A DNA stretch of 64,000 bases, from positions 62,001 to 126,000 of the forward strand of contig MU266338.1 in the NCBI GenBank assembly GCA_021014945.1. The letters run 5' to 3'. Origin of the DNA: Leucogyrophana mollusca (taxonomy: Eukaryota > Basidiomycota > Agaricomycetes > Boletales). The notes below the pieces were generated by a model. The model was given only the letters and a program-made list of their open reading frames with translations. It was not told the DNA's origin and did not search any database. This document shows, in pieces, positions 22,310 to 34,767 of the stretch; the stretch's first letter is position 1, and every line of letters starts with the position of its first letter. A program made the position numbers and the translations under genes.

Positions 22310-24391
22310 TCAAAGCATAACAACTCCTACACCTTTTCCGGCATCTACCCCACCTATAGCTTTAACTCCTGCCAGAGGAGCTGTTCTCCAGTTATACAGG
22401 TAAAAGTTGAGCAACCCGTCACCGGCGCCGAACTGATCGTCGCGTGAGCAAGTTGCAGTTCAACAATGCAAAACAGACGAACCTTGAGATCTTCCAAGAA
22501 TCCCACATTGTCCATCAGCGTAAGCGCGTTAAATACATCGAAGCCCGCTTGGTTCGCAATAATCAAAGCATCCCCCACCAAGCTGCTGAGCCGTTTGTTT
22601 AGGGTACCGTTGTGCTCTGATCCTGCGTCGAACACGACATCCGTAGCGTAATAGAACAAGTAGGCGGCTTCGAGGAGGTTGTGCTTTGGATGGTTGATAA
22701 TCGTGGAAGGCAGCGAATAGAAGGAAAAGAAATCAGTGATTCGACGCGTCTCCGGGTTCTGCAGATTTATGTGGCTTCAGTAATAGAAGGGGAAGCAGTG
22801 AGATCGGAAAGGTACCTCGACGACGTAAGTCCAGACCACCTGCCCTGGCCGTCGGTACTTTTCAGACGGGCTCTCCAGATCGCCCCTCCCGCTCAAGAAC
22901 TGATGACGGACTTCATCCAGGGTCATGACGGGTGCCATGTCAAACCTCTGCATGTATCGCGTGAACAATTCTGCGACTTGGGAAACATCTTTCTCCTCCA
23001 TCTCGCGCAAGCCGCCCAAGTGGGGAACGGCTGCAGTTTTGAACACCCGGATCATCCGTGCGAGCGTCATGCTTCGGGGCACGAACGTAAACTTGACATC
23101 AATGAGCTTGGGTATGTTGAGAGACCGGTGGAAGTAGCTTAGATTGCCGTGAGGAAAATAGGAATGCGAAACAGCCAGATGAACTCACCGGCAGGTAGAG
23201 ACGGGCGTCGGTAGGACGACTCCGGCGGTGTATATGGCTTGGAAGATGCCGAGCAGATTACACTGGCGGGTAATCTCTTTGATTAGGACAGGCGCTAGAC
23301 GCTTCGAGCGCAGCTTCTTGTGCACGCAGAGATAGTTGATTTCGCTCGCTCGGAAGACACTACGCCCTCGTCAGCCCTCCGGCCCACAGACTAAAGCTTT
23401 GACTCACTTGCCACGCACACGCAACGTAACTGGTACGCCGGATATAAATGCGACAAGCTTCTTATTAGAGGAAACTCGGACACCAAGGTGCCATTCTTTG
23501 TAGTACCCAGGTGGCTTGAGAGCCCTGTGCAGGAAGGTCGCATCAATTGTAGCGATAATGATCATAGACTGCTTACCATTCCAAAAATTCGGCGCTGTAC
23601 TGGAAGCGGAACGACGCGTCATCGTCTTCGACATAGTTGAGGGACAGTAGGTCGTAAACCTCTTTGATCTAGTAATGGGTATGTCAAAAATGGCCCATCA
23701 GAGCATCACTCCCCGACAAACCTGCTTCGGATCGTTGATGTCCAGGACGGACCATTCGAAATCCTTGGGCAATGGGTATGGTTCCTGACGTACTTCTTCT
23801 CGGGGTTTCGAGGGTTCGATGTACCCGTCATCAAGCGGAGCATCTTCACCTAAAGTTGCGCGTTCTTAGGATGACCTCTCCGTGACAATAGGCGATGCTT
23901 ACCCATTTGCGGGACTGGCTGAGTTGCCCAGAACTGATAGAGACTATTAGTTATACCTGAATCCTGATGATCACTTGCAGCTAAAACGAACACACCTTAT
24001 GCTCCCCCAAGGCCTTCTTTCCGCGCCCGGCGAGTCCAGCCTTGCCTTTAACTACATCCATGATCTTGAGCTGCTCCAGCGCCTGTCGTACATTGTCCTC
24101 GTCCGCAGCTGGTGCGTGCTCTCCATGCTCTGCCTTCACCTGATCCAGAACATGATCCACGAGAGATTGAGGGATCTCATTCTTTCCACGGATCGCATTG
24201 AGTGCTCTAACGGCCTTTGATTTCTTCTTCTTCTTCCTCTTGGAAGATGACGCCTTGGGTGCGTCTGCTGGGGCGTCACCGTCCTGATCTTCATTCTCGG
24301 ACTCTGAGACGGATGGAGGCTCTGGAGGATCGGAATCTTGCGTGGTATCTATAATTTCCTGTATGTGGGCGTGCTGCGATGACGAGGACAT
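22310..24391 (-). CDS. NMT1: Glycylpeptide N-tetradecanoyltransferase (N-myristoyltransferase)
   Basis: NMT transfers myristate from myristoyl-CoA to N-terminal glycine of proteins such as Arf GTPases, and it is essential in studied fungi. The N-terminus has an acidic, then lysine-rich segment ([12 protein letters not shown]) linked to ribosome association in the family. The catalytic fold begins [12 protein letters not shown]. It continues with [27 protein letters not shown] sequence, [20 protein letters not shown] and the CoA site [21 protein letters not shown]. Later blocks are TCRYFHRSLN, the peptide-binding region, and [20 protein letters not shown]. The protein ends GVGVVML, whose terminal carboxylate acts as base in known NMTs. 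The ATG at 24391 precedes SSSSQHAH. Confidence 0.95.
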
Positions 24392-24498
24392 CTCGGCTAT
24401 GTACAAAACGATGGAAACCTGAACTCTGTGATATTCTGCCCTGCACCACTCTTCTATATAAGTCACGTGCTGGATAATCTCAGTGCAAAGAGTCAGAG

Positions 24499-25978
24499 TC
24501 AGGTAATACGATTAGCTACGGCTGCAGTGCGCCTTCGTCGTTTTACACGGTCAGCCAGATTTGCCTCGCCGTCCATATGCTCGCTGACAGCTTCTGTTAC
24601 CGTCACGACGCCCATGGGAGTCAGAATTCCTGGAGAGCTTTGGAGGAGCTCCTTCCGCTTCCGCTTAGAGGGAGAGGGAGAAGGAGCTATTGGGGGCGTC
24701 GGCAAAACTGGGCCATCAGTTTGAGCCTCGGTAGATGGAGATGGTAGACCGTAGGAAGAGAATGACTTCAAGTCCGCAGTGAACAACACCTTGGAGACGC
24801 AACCTGAGCGCAAAAAGCAAAACGAAAACATTATGGTACGCACGGAATGCGTCCAGCCAGCATAATCCCCCCAGATCCCAAACAATTTGCTGCTGACTTC
24901 TTCATAGAGCTTAGGAGTCATGGCGGTTTTCGTTTTCGATCCTGAGGCCGCACGCAGGCCGTAGTGCTTTACAGCGATCTGATGAACATGTGTATCGACA
25001 GGTATGACCTCTTTCTGTTTGAAGATGCTCAAAGTAAATTCTTTGACCCGACAACAGCGACGAACCTTATCCAAGCTCATGAGTAAGATACAGTCGGCAA
25101 CTTTACGACCAACGCCAACAAACTTCAAGAGCTCTTCTCTCGCTTGAGCAGTTGTCTGTTCACGTAGTGAAAGAAGCCACGCCTCGGAGGCTGGTAGAGA
25201 ATTCTCGAAGACTTTGGTGCCATACATATCAACCAGCATGCTCGCGGTTCGCTGAATAAAGTCTGCACGATATCCAAAACCGAGAGTTCGAAGTGTAGAT
25301 GACACGCCGGAGGCTGCGAGAACAGGAGCAGATGGAAAGGGATGGTACATTATAGGATCACCATCCGTCAAGATCCTGTCTGCCACTGAAGGCGACGGGA
25401 GAGGTAAGGACAACAGCGGAGGAGAGTAATGCTTGCACAGGGCGTGTACCATCTTTGTAATGCGAGCGATGTTATTGTTTGAGGAGCATATAAAACTATA
25501 CCAACCAATGAACACCAGGAGCAAGAAGTTAACGCGAACGCGAAACCTACGAGATAAGGTTCTCCCAAGGGTCCTGCCTCAGCATCCTGATGCCTGAGAA
25601 ACGAGATCTGAGTTTCCTAAACACAATGTCACGCTCACTCCACTGATCATAGAGCTCGACGAGATCGACATCGAGTTGAAAGTAATCCCTCAGCCAGGTC
25701 AATGTCTCGGCCTCCCTGAGAGTTTCTTGTACTGGCGGTAGGTGTTCCTCCGGAAAGACCGATCGGTAGAAAAGGGAGTCCGGTGATTGTCTTAAGCACA
25801 CTACGCGGTCGCGCAGACATAGTCGATACTCGTGTGTTGGCGACGAAGGAGTGGTTGCGTGGGCCAATGGGTATATTGACCAACGAAAAGATTGGCCGCA
25901 TTTGAGCACGGCAGCGAGTGACAGCTGTACAATGGGGAGAGGTAAAACACGAAAGCCAGCAGGAATACTCGTCGCCAT
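24499..25978 (-). CDS. OGG1: 8-oxoguanine DNA glycosylase/AP lyase
   Basis: OGG1 excises 8-oxoguanine opposite cytosine and starts base excision repair. The N-terminal domain has KCGQSFRWSI and EYRLCLRDRVVCLRQ, joined by an intron at about 25508-25549 to FICSSNNNIARITKMVHAL. The helix-hairpin-helix region reads LLKFVGVGRKVADCILLMSL; its lysine is the Schiff-base nucleophile. The catalytic aspartate lies in VIPVDTHVHQIA on the next exon. The C-terminal tail after GDYAGWTHSVLFTADLK is about 80 residues long, Ser/Pro- and Arg/Lys-rich, and may carry a nuclear signal (RVKRRRRTAAV). The ATG at 25978 (MATSIPAGF) is preferred over an in-frame codon at 26011. The stop is at 24499. Confidence 0.95.
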
Positions 25979-26366
25979 GATAGAAACCAAGTTAAACTTA
26001 TTGTCCTCCAACCTTGTCGTGGACCGGAAGTAAGCCCGGACGCGTCGGTTGCCGACGCGGTGTCACTACTTTTGGTCCGAGTCAGTAGTAGACTGTAGTA
26101 GATCACTGAATGTCAGGGACTGGACTCATTTTAGTCACATTCTGCAAGCTGCGAGCAAGGCGGATGCACCTGCAATAGCAGCATAGATAAGTGGTCGAAT
26201 AAGCAACAGTATTGAAACAAATAATAAAGCGATAGATAGATATATGTAAGAGGCGCTTGCCCTGGTGCTGGTGAGTTTATGACAAGTGCAAATCTCATCC
26301 GGACGGAATGAACCCACATCCTCATACTCAGTAACCTACCAATTTCCCCAGTGCTGACAGGTCACA
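25979..26366. promoter_or_regulatory. Divergent intergenic region, OGG1/NPR2
   Basis: About 390 bases lie between the ATGs of OGG1 and NPR2. The sequence is AT-rich on the NPR2 side (about 26180-26260) and contains no convincing reading frame. It must hold both promoters. Confidence 0.5.
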
Positions 26367-28519
26367 ATGCCTTCAGAGGGCGATACCTTCCTACCCAGGA
26401 TCCAATCAGTGTTTTATGCAGTCTTTGATGTGCGGCAGGGGCCTAAGATCGTATACCAAGTTCCCGAAGGTCTTGTTGCAGTGTCTCCAGCCCTATTGAC
26501 CTCCAACCTCTCCGCGTCCTCGTCTCCTACACCGTCTACTCCAGCGGCACTCGAGGCTGACGTGCCTCTTTCGCGGAGGTCCAGTTCTTCTCGCATCTCC
26601 ATTGGAGGGCAGCGATCCAGTTCACGATATCTGCCGTCCCCCCAGCAACGCTCTTCGTCATCCAATCGCGTGCTATTCAATTTCGACGACATCTCGAAAT
26701 ATGTCATCCCTCCGAGTGCATTGTGCGGCAGACTTGTTATTTGCGCGACCGGGAAGTATCGAATCATTGGGTTTCCTGTCGCTCTACAGGGAAATTACGA
26801 CCGGAATTACTTTCGGTACAATCTCTGCTTCGTCTTCGAGCGCACGGCCGACCTTAGCTGCTATGAGCCTATAGTCCGTAAAGTCAACCGGGTCCTGACA
26901 TCTTGTGAGGTTCGCACTCTGTCTGTGTGCTGTCAAGTTGCTTGTGTTCACGAGTCTCGCAGGAAGAATCTGCGTTCCTATCTTCTGCTCAGTCCGGACC
27001 TGCTATGTATGCCATCCTGGAGCAGCTGTATGAAGACCTGAACTCCTACTCGGAAACTTCGATCCCGATTGACGCGTTTAACTCCATCGAGTTGAAGATA
27101 TTCCCGTTTTACCCAAACCCTCCCCCTGTCAAGGACTGGATGGTGCCGTTGGCTCTCATTAACCTCTCGAAGAGAATAGAAGACAACTGGGATTTGACTA
27201 TGAAGAAGGTAGAGCTGTCAGTTATCTTGTCGCTCCTCCACGCTTACTCAGGCTTTGAGGTTTGTCGATTCGTCGACGGTGTGAACCACGTCAGCCGAAT
27301 AGCCCAGTTGGCTGACTGCGACCTAGAATTGACAAGACAGTCAATCTCACACCTCCTGTAAGACTCTATCCGGTCGTCTGGCTCCATTAGGTGTGACACC
27401 TCCGGGCAGATACTATCAGGTCATCATGACCATAGACATCTTCCAGTATTCTAACATGTACACCCTTCGGAAGAATGTGCAGTGGCTAGCAGACGAGCCA
27501 CACGTGAGGGAAGAGTGCGGACCATATGTCACCAAACCAGGTCCGTCGTGGGTATGGTGTACTCGTGCACAAGCATTGCTCAAGTGATTTGCAAGGATGG
27601 CCGCTTCCTGACTGGCCAAAGCTTCTCCACCTGTATTCTCGACTGAAACCCGGCAGGACGGTTCTGGAGTGGATGGAAAGCCACGAAGTCCACGAGATGG
27701 GCATAGATGTACGGCGTTTTACTAGCTTCGGTGTGATCAAGGTAGGACCACCCACCCCCTTCCACGAGCATGCCGCGTGTTCTTACAGTTTCACAGGGTT
27801 TCCTGCGTCGTGTTCATCGGTGGCCCATTCTACTTCCTGCAGATCCATCGTCACCAGCGACCCGCAAACGTAGACCAAGTTTCACGATGTCCACCTCGCA
27901 ATCCTCGGTGCCTGCGGGCCCTCCTTCACCAGAGCACCAACGACGTTTCAGAGGGCGTTTACCAGACACTCAATCTCTCACTTCCTCTGTAACAACGGAG
28001 GCCGTACTCAGCACTCCCACCAAAGATCAAGAGCACACGGGTGGGGTACACATACAGCGGAGGGCGAGCGCTGCTGAGAAAGTGCTGGAGCAACTGCGCA
28101 TCAAGACGCTTCCACGACCTGGTTCAATTCCGACCACACGTCCTCAGCCACCTTTCCCGCCGGAAGACAACCCAGAGCGCCGCAACCGCGCAAACTCGGA
28201 CGCGCGGCGGCACAGCGGCTATCAGTTGACCAACGCAGGTCCTCACCCTGGTATTCCTGCTCGTCCACGGATGTCGCGATCACCGTCCGCTCCAGTTGTG
28301 CAGATCCACGCTGTGAACTCCCAAGGATCAGTAACCTCAGCCACCCCCGCCCCTGCGCCACCCCCTGAACTTCTTCCGTTGCTCGATGGAGAGCATCATA
28401 CAGACGAGCTCTCCACGCGCTTGGAGGCTGGTTGGCCTCTACTCCAGCAGTGGCTTGCTGCCATTGGAGGCGGGAAAGGAGACGGCGACTTCGGTCGAGT
28501 CTTGATTATGTACCGATGA
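26367..28519 (+). CDS. NPR2: Nitrogen permease regulator 2 (GATOR1/SEACIT subunit)
   Basis: NPR2 forms, with NPR3 and Iml1/DEPDC5, the GTPase-activating complex that restrains TORC1 when amino acids are scarce. The ATG at 26367 opens a longin-like region: RIQSVFYAVFDVRQGPKIVY and then SKYVIPPSALCGRLVICATG. These are separated by a Ser-rich insertion of about 60 residues. Next are GFPVALQGNYDRNYFRYN and FVFERTADLSCYEPIVRKV. Later blocks are KDWMVPLALINLSKRIEDNW, VCRFVDGVNHVSRIAQLAD, MTIDIFQYSNMY and GFLRRVHRWPILLP. A long Ser/Pro/Arg-rich linker (about 27880-28350) precedes the last helix. The stop is at 28519. Several short introns are needed, including about 26909-26957 and 27741-27794. Confidence 0.92.
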
Positions 28520-28618
28520 CCTTCGACATCGAGCGGCGTCTATGACCTTCCGTGTATTATCCGAAGTTTGTATTCTACTTTTTGGAACGTCAGGGGCCTC
28601 TGGTTACAATGGTGCTGC

Positions 28619-30095
28619 TTAAGCCAAGGACCGGTTGACATTGATATACCCTGTTCCGTAACATGAGAAGAGGAGTTGCGTGGAGGACGGATCGGATGGT
28701 TCTGCTGGAACGATTTTGAAAGAGGTTCCAAAAAAGCTCTTGATATCCCTGAGGAACTGTATCCTGCAACGTGGTATGTCAGGCTACGCGTGTATCGACT
28801 TCGGGAATAGACACCTACGTTCGTGCAGATGGTTCGCACATCCTACAGCGCCCAACATCCTCGCTACCCAGAACCATCATCAACAGGACGAGATTTTGGT
28901 GTTTCCTGTCTACGCAGCCGCCACGGCGTATTTCAGACAACAGAGTGTGCGTCGCCGTTAATGCGATTTCCTCTGGCGTTACCCCAGGTTTGGAGACAGC
29001 TTCTGAGCACTGTATCGCAGACGTCGTAGACTCCGCAAGAAGACTTAGAGCGTATCCAGGTGACCTTTCAGAACGTCAGTACTGTATGAACAGTCGAGAG
29101 GGTATGGAAAAGCATACTTTCCACTCTCTTCGCCCTTGTAGACATCCGAATACAAGTAGATGTCAGGTATATAGCGATTCAACACGGAACGCGATGCATC
29201 TATCATCCTGTTCGAGAACTGAGGGTTGACGCGAACTGCGTGGCTAAGGCAAGAGGTTAGTCAGAAAACCAATGTTGTTGTAACAACAGGACTCACGCTA
29301 TTCCTCGTATTCTTTTAATCTTCCCAGGTTCCACGAAATTCAGAGTTTTGACCTGCTTCACTACTGGACACAGAAATTGGACCTCCCCTCCACCTTCCGG
29401 TGGTGAACCGCGCTTCTTAATCTATATGTCGGGCTCAGTAACATGGGGGAGAATATGGACAGCATCACTTGCCCGCAATTCAAGGCCGTCTGATATGCCA
29501 AATAGCTGGAGATGTGGTAGCGTTACAGTTCGCACCAGATCAGCCTTGGTATCATCATCCTCAGTATTCATAGTGGATGACTGGAGCACGTGAAGATGCT
29601 TACTGAGAGATCATTGTCGTCGGTAGTAATGCCCCGAAGACTCAGCTGAAACGGCCTCTTGGCAAAGGGTGCCAACATGATCAAAGGCTCCAGAAAATAT
29701 CCTACGGAGCGCGACAGAGGGCAGTCGTGTGAGACTGATCCGCCAGCTATGATACCTGGCTTGAGGAGGATAGCGGTACCTTTGGGCACCTCGTGAGGGA
29801 GACAAAGTTAGAGACCCGAAATATCACGCACCAGTAACCGATATCTCAATAACTGTGCCATTGGTAGCCTTTTCTAACAGCCGCAAGAGGCTTACTTCGT
29901 AGTCTGTCGAATGAAACGGGTGAATTCTGTGGATTAACTCGTAAATCAGGAATGCTCACCTCTCAGACCGGGGTTTTTGTCATCTGATCTGATTTTGTCT
30001 ATCCGAACGGCCTTTCCGCTCAGGATAGAGAGGACCAGACGCTGACGGAGGTACTGGTGATCGCTGAAATGCAGAAGGGATCCTGTCTGAGCCAT
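28619..30095 (-). CDS. RCL1: RNA 3'-terminal phosphate cyclase-like protein (U3 processome)
   Basis: RCL1 is a catalytically divergent member of the RNA cyclase fold that acts with Bms1 in early cleavage of pre-18S rRNA. The ATG at 30095 gives MAQTGSLLHFSDHQYLRQRL. The next exons contain VTGTAILLKPGIIAGGSVSH followed by DCPLSRSVGYFLEPLI, and PFQLSLRGITTDDNDLSVD. Then come KIKRIRGIA, the region around NRYIPDIYLYSDVYKG and GGCVDRKHQNLVLLMMVLGS. The last splice joins MCEPSART to IQFLRDIKSFFGTSFKIV. The stop is TAA at 28619-28621. The length is typical. It is divergent from UBA3 and convergent with NPR2. Confidence 0.93.
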
Positions 30096-30233
30096 ACTTA
30101 ACGCTGTAAAGCTCGCAAGAACTTTTTATTATTATTTTCCTAATCGAGTGCTGTCATTGCTGCTTATTCAAAGCTAGAGTCTAGCCTGAGAGTCAGACTC
30201 GAAGTGACCACCTCGTTAGCCCGTACAATCATC
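30096..30233. promoter_or_regulatory. Very short divergent promoter, RCL1/UBA3
   Basis: Only 138 bases separate the two ATGs. The stretch includes an AT-rich run (about 30121-30143, TTTTTATTATTATTTTCC). It is the shortest divergent spacing of protein-coding genes in the window. Confidence 0.55.
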
Positions 30234-31911
30234 ATGACCGATACATCAGTGCACACTAATGGAAACGCGACGTCCAGCGACTGGATAGATCGTTTCTATC
30301 ATGTAGACCAAATCTTGGACAGACCCGGGCCCCGCACTGATCCCTCTTTCCTGGCTGGCGATGAGGTATGGGTGGCCAACCTCTCATCTCGACTGAATTC
30401 AAGTATTGTCATATATCCACCAGGTGAAGGACTTTCTGCGCAACAAGTGCAAGATTCTGGTCATCGGTGCTGGCGGTTTGGGCTGCGAGATACTCGCTAA
30501 TCTTGCCCTGACCGGGTTCAAGGACATCCATGTCATTGATATGGACACGATTGACATCAGTAATCTCAATCGACAATTTCTGTTCAGGTCCGTATACGAT
30601 TATTGATTCACGCGTCTGAGGTGTGCCAATACTTCTCGAAGACCGGCAGATGTCGGAAAACCCAAAGCGATCGTGGCTTCAGAGTTTATCATGAATCGAG
30701 TCGCAGGGGTCAAAGTAACTCCGTGAGGAATCACCTTTACGCGCTCGATACTGACTGACCATGCATGCTAGATACTACGGGAGGATTCAAGACAAGGATG
30801 ACGATTACTATATGCAATTTAATCTAGTCATCTGTGGCCTTGACTCTGTAGAGGCGCGACGGTGGATAAACGCGACTCTCGTCAACCTTGTAGACCCGGA
30901 AAATCCGGAGAGCCTGAAGCCTTTGATTGATGGTGGTACCGAAGGTCAATATTTCACGCTGTGGTATTGATCCACGAACACCCCCTAATACGTGTCACGC
31001 TTAGGTTTCAAAGGCCAAGCTCGTGTCATCCTTCCCACTGTGTCTTCCTGCTATGAATGTTCTCTGGACATGCTCAATAAGCCGACTGCATTCCCAATCT
31101 GCACAATAGCCAATACCCCTCGTCTGCCGGAACACTGCATAGAATGGGCTTCCGTCCTAGAATGGCCTCGTGTACATGGAGGTCAGGATGTCTGCTTATA
31201 TCCTTGACCGTTCCCGCGCATTAAATCGTGTATAGACAAGAAACTGGACACAGATGACCCCGAACATATAGGATGGCTCTACACCATCGCGGCTGCGCGG
31301 GCCAAAGAGTTCAAGATAGAAGGTGTGACTTGGTCACTCACTCAAGGCGTCGTCAAGAACGTCATCCCTGCTATCGCGTCAACGAATGCTATCGTCGCGG
31401 GTACGTACACGATCACACTCTTTGGCGTTCGCTCACCTGTGCGCAGCATCGTGTTGTAACGAGGCTTTCAAGATTGCCACAAGTTCAGCCGCATACCTGA
31501 ACAACTACTTCATGTTAATAGGCACCGAAGGTGTCTACTCGTATACTTTCGAGCATGAGAAGCGTGAGCACTGCCCAGTCTGTGGTGGTGAATCGCTGGA
31601 GATTTCGGTAAACCGCGAGTGGACGGTGGAACGACTGATCGAAATGTTGACGGAGACGCAGAACATGTCAGTTCTTGCGTTCTGACTGAGACAATGTGGA
31701 TACTGATGTACTCACTTGCAGTCAAATCAAGAAACCGTCACTATCAACGCCGGCGAAACCGATCTACTTCCAGTCACCTCCCCAACTGGAGGAAGCGACA
31801 CGACCGAACTTGGAGAAGAAGGTATCAGAGCTGGTTCCCGATGGAGGGGAAGTTACAGTTACCGCTTCAACACTTCCCTTCAGCCTGTCACTTCTCATCA
31901 CTTACACATAG
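30234..31911 (+). CDS. UBA3: NEDD8-activating enzyme E1 catalytic subunit
   Basis: UBA3 with ULA1/APP-BP1 adenylates NEDD8, forms a thioester and passes it to Ubc12 to activate cullin-RING ligases. The ATG at 30234 leads to the Rossmann nucleotide site [19 protein letters not shown]. The conserved [17 protein letters not shown] follows, then a DVGKPKA block. [18 protein letters not shown] and [20 protein letters not shown] come next, with the CxxC zinc ligands (second pair CPVCGG at about 31578). The catalytic cysteine is in [15 protein letters not shown]. The C-terminal ubiquitin-fold domain ends SLSLLITYT with TAG 31909-31911. Six or more short introns are present. Confidence 0.95.
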
Positions 31912-32103
31912 CGCTACTATAGCTCCTTGGTTAGACAGACAGTAGTTGCATCATTTATAGCATAACACTCGCCTTCGAGTCCGCTTACTAAGTTTGGTCA
32001 CGTGCATTCATGTAGCGTCTGCGTTCAGGAATGAGAATTGACACTGCGTCGGGCGTCCTCCAGGTTGACTAACCTTTTCTTCCGACCACCACCGACGTTC
32101 AAA

Positions 32104-33426
32104 ATGCCGCCTAAAGCTGACATCAATAAAGCAGGCTGGGAACAGAGCGAGTTCCCTATCCTTTGTGAAACCTGTCAGTATCCTCGACAAGCAGACTCAC
32201 TGGCTCTCTTTGCTTACGATCTCCACACAGGCTTGGGGGCCAATCCATTTGTAAGAATGGTACGTGCTCAGCAACTTTTTTTGTGAGAAAATATCGCTCA
32301 TAGTCGCTGTGTAGTCGAAGCAGGAGTTTGGTCGTTCGTGTGGCACTTGTGCCCGACCCTTCACCGTCTTCCGGTGGAATCCTGGCTCCGGTGCGCGGTA
32401 CAAAGCAACAGTCATCTGTCAGACGTGCGCCAAAGTCAAGAATGTATGCCAGACGTGTCTGTTAGATCTTGAGTACGGACTTCCTACCCAAGTCCGAGAC
32501 ACTGCGCTTGCTGTACAAAGCGAGGCGCCGACGAGCGATATCAACAGAGAGTACTACGCGCAGAACATGGAGAGCAAGGTGAGGGATGAGCTCTACTGAC
32601 CGGTCAGACCGTGATTTAACTGCGTGTAGATGGGAGACGGGACGACGTCGATGATGCAAGTGGGCTCGCGGGCAAGTTCAGCTGGGAAGGAGATGCTGAA
32701 ACAGCTGGCACGGACGAATCCTTACTACAAGCGAAACAGACCGCATATCTGTTCATTTTTTGTGAAGGGGGAGTGTAAGCGTGGTGACGAGTGCCCTTAC
32801 CGGTAAGTAATTTTCTGAATTCGTCGTTCCGCCTGATGACCAACCTGAACACGGGCAGGCACGAAAAGCCCGTAGAAAATGAACTCTCGCACCAGAATAT
32901 TCAGGATCGGTATCATGGACGGAATGATCCTGTGGCACGGAAAATCATGGCTACACACGCCGATACCCAGGGGCTCAAACCGCCAGAGGACCAGTCCATC
33001 GTGAGCTCCAACGCGATACCATACTTCCTCCCAGTACGTAGACTAACATTTATTCAGACTTCCATTTTCCTTTCTTCCCTTCCTGCATCCGCTACGGAGG
33101 CAACCGTGCGCACCCACGTAGTGAATTCGCTACCTCAAGTTCCGTCATCTCAACTAAAATCTGTGGTTCATGTAACCAAGTCAAGGTCTGCATCTTACAC
33201 TTCGAACACAGGACACCATTCTCACTGGTCACCTAGATGTGCTTTTATCAACTTCAAGGACCGGTTTTCCGCAGAGAGGGCTGCGGAAGCCTGGGCAAAC
33301 GGCCTTGATATAGACGGGGAAAGAATCATCGTGAAGTGGGGTAGGAGCAGGAACACAAATGCGACCAAGGCGACCGGTGCATCAAGTTCCACTTCTGTTG
33401 CCGTACCCATGGCAGTTGACACATGA
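32104..33426 (+). CDS. SLT11: Pre-mRNA splicing factor SLT11/ECM2 (RBM22-like)
   Basis: SLT11 sits in the active spliceosome near U2/U6 helix II as part of the Prp19-related complex. The ATG at 32104 opens [20 protein letters not shown] and the N-terminal zinc region [26 protein letters not shown]. In the middle, [20 protein letters not shown] is a CCCH zinc finger assembled across an intron at about 32802-32859. The C-terminal RRM has [20 protein letters not shown] as its first strand and helix, and [20 protein letters not shown] as its later strand. The stop is at 33426. Five introns are likely. It is convergent with the sulfur transporter gene. Confidence 0.93.
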
Positions 33427-33532
33427 TATGACTTTTTGACACTTGTATTTGGGTATCTGTATTCTGAATTATTATTGACTAAGAATAAGCCTAGGTATTG
33501 GATACTGAATGTCAGGATCTAGCATCTGCCTG

Positions 33533-34767
33533 TCATACGAGGAATCCGCCAAAAACCATTGACACCAGCCACGCTGCGTCACCGACGGTTTCTCCTCCGC
33601 TGAACGACGCGAGACCGAGATTGACCAAAATGGGACCGGCTTCAGGAGAATTGTGAATAGGGCAAACTTAGCGAAACGAAGGTGCTTACGGCATATACCA
33701 CTGAGTCCCCAGCCGACCCCAAACATCGCGGAGCCCGCGAGTAGTCTCTTGTCGATCTTGTCGCTTCGAGGGACCGTCCATTGGCCGGTGAAAAGGGGCT
33801 CTTCGTTGGCGCGAGCATATCGATAGAGTACGATCGAGAGAGGCAGCGCGCCAGCGGCGAGATATGCAATCGTAGGATCAAACGCGACCGAGGTCGGCAA
33901 AACGAGAAAGGAGAGCACCTTCCGTGGATCGACCATGTTACCCACGTGCAGAGAGACGGAGAATGCGAAAGACGTCAGTAGGTTGGCGAAAAGGCGCAAA
34001 TGCCAGTGCAATTCGCAGGATCGAGGAGACGGCGGGGCCTGTGTCGAGGCATTCGTTTGAGCGCAAACTCGTCCCTTGACTATATGCGCCGGAAACATCA
34101 GGTATGTAGCCCAAAGAGTGACAAGTGCTCCAAGAACAACAGCAATATGCACCCCATTGCGACCCAGGGACCAGTCTGTTGACCCCACCGGAACCAACGA
34201 CCGACCGTGGACCAGCCCCGCCGTTGGAATACCAGTCAGGAAAAACATTGCCGTTGCCACAAAAGAGCTATTGAGGGTGTGTGTTGTGAAACGGGGAGCT
34301 TTAGCGATGCAGTCGGACTTACCGCTTGGAGAAACGAGAGACACCAGCGATCATGTGTCTGAATAACCCGCCGGTTAATGTATACCACACCAACACAAGA
34401 AAAAGTGTGCCATACCCGGAGGTGCAACCGTTGGCCAGCTGTACCAACAAGTCAGCCTTCAACATCCACTCATAGAGGTAGTTTTTGCCTTTGTACCCAT
34501 CCCCACCAGCAGACCGGAAAATATTTTTTGAGGCAGCCCGGAGGGAAGCACTCCCGCTGGTTCAGCTTGGCCCAACAATCTTATTACTGCACCACCAAGT
34601 ATCATGCCAAAGACCGAGAGAGCCGCCACCAGATCACCTCGCACGGAGCGGTGGATAAATCCTGAAACGCCTAGGACTGAACCATTAAGAACCAAGAGAG
34701 AATGAACAGAAAGGGCGAGTCCGACGCCTCCAAGAAATGCTTGCAACGGTTCGGAATGGGATTCCAT
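33533..34767 (-). CDS. YeeE/YedE-family sulfur transport protein
   Basis: This is a multi-helix membrane protein of the YeeE/YedE family, whose bacterial member TsuA imports thiosulfate. The ATG at 34767 precedes GVGLALSVHSLLVLNGSVLG and GVSGFIHRSVRG, then a helix with LLVGMGTK. Intron removal brings in SFVATAMFFLTGIPTAGLVH. The second half repeats the pattern (ADPRKV-like loop, GSAMFGVGWGLSGICPGP), ending VFGGFLV with TGA at 33533-33535. The GxGxGLSGxCPGP element with its cysteine is the family hallmark and is complete only if an intron at about 33626-33684 is removed. About 360 residues hold two homologous halves, as in fused bacterial versions. Confidence 0.82.
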
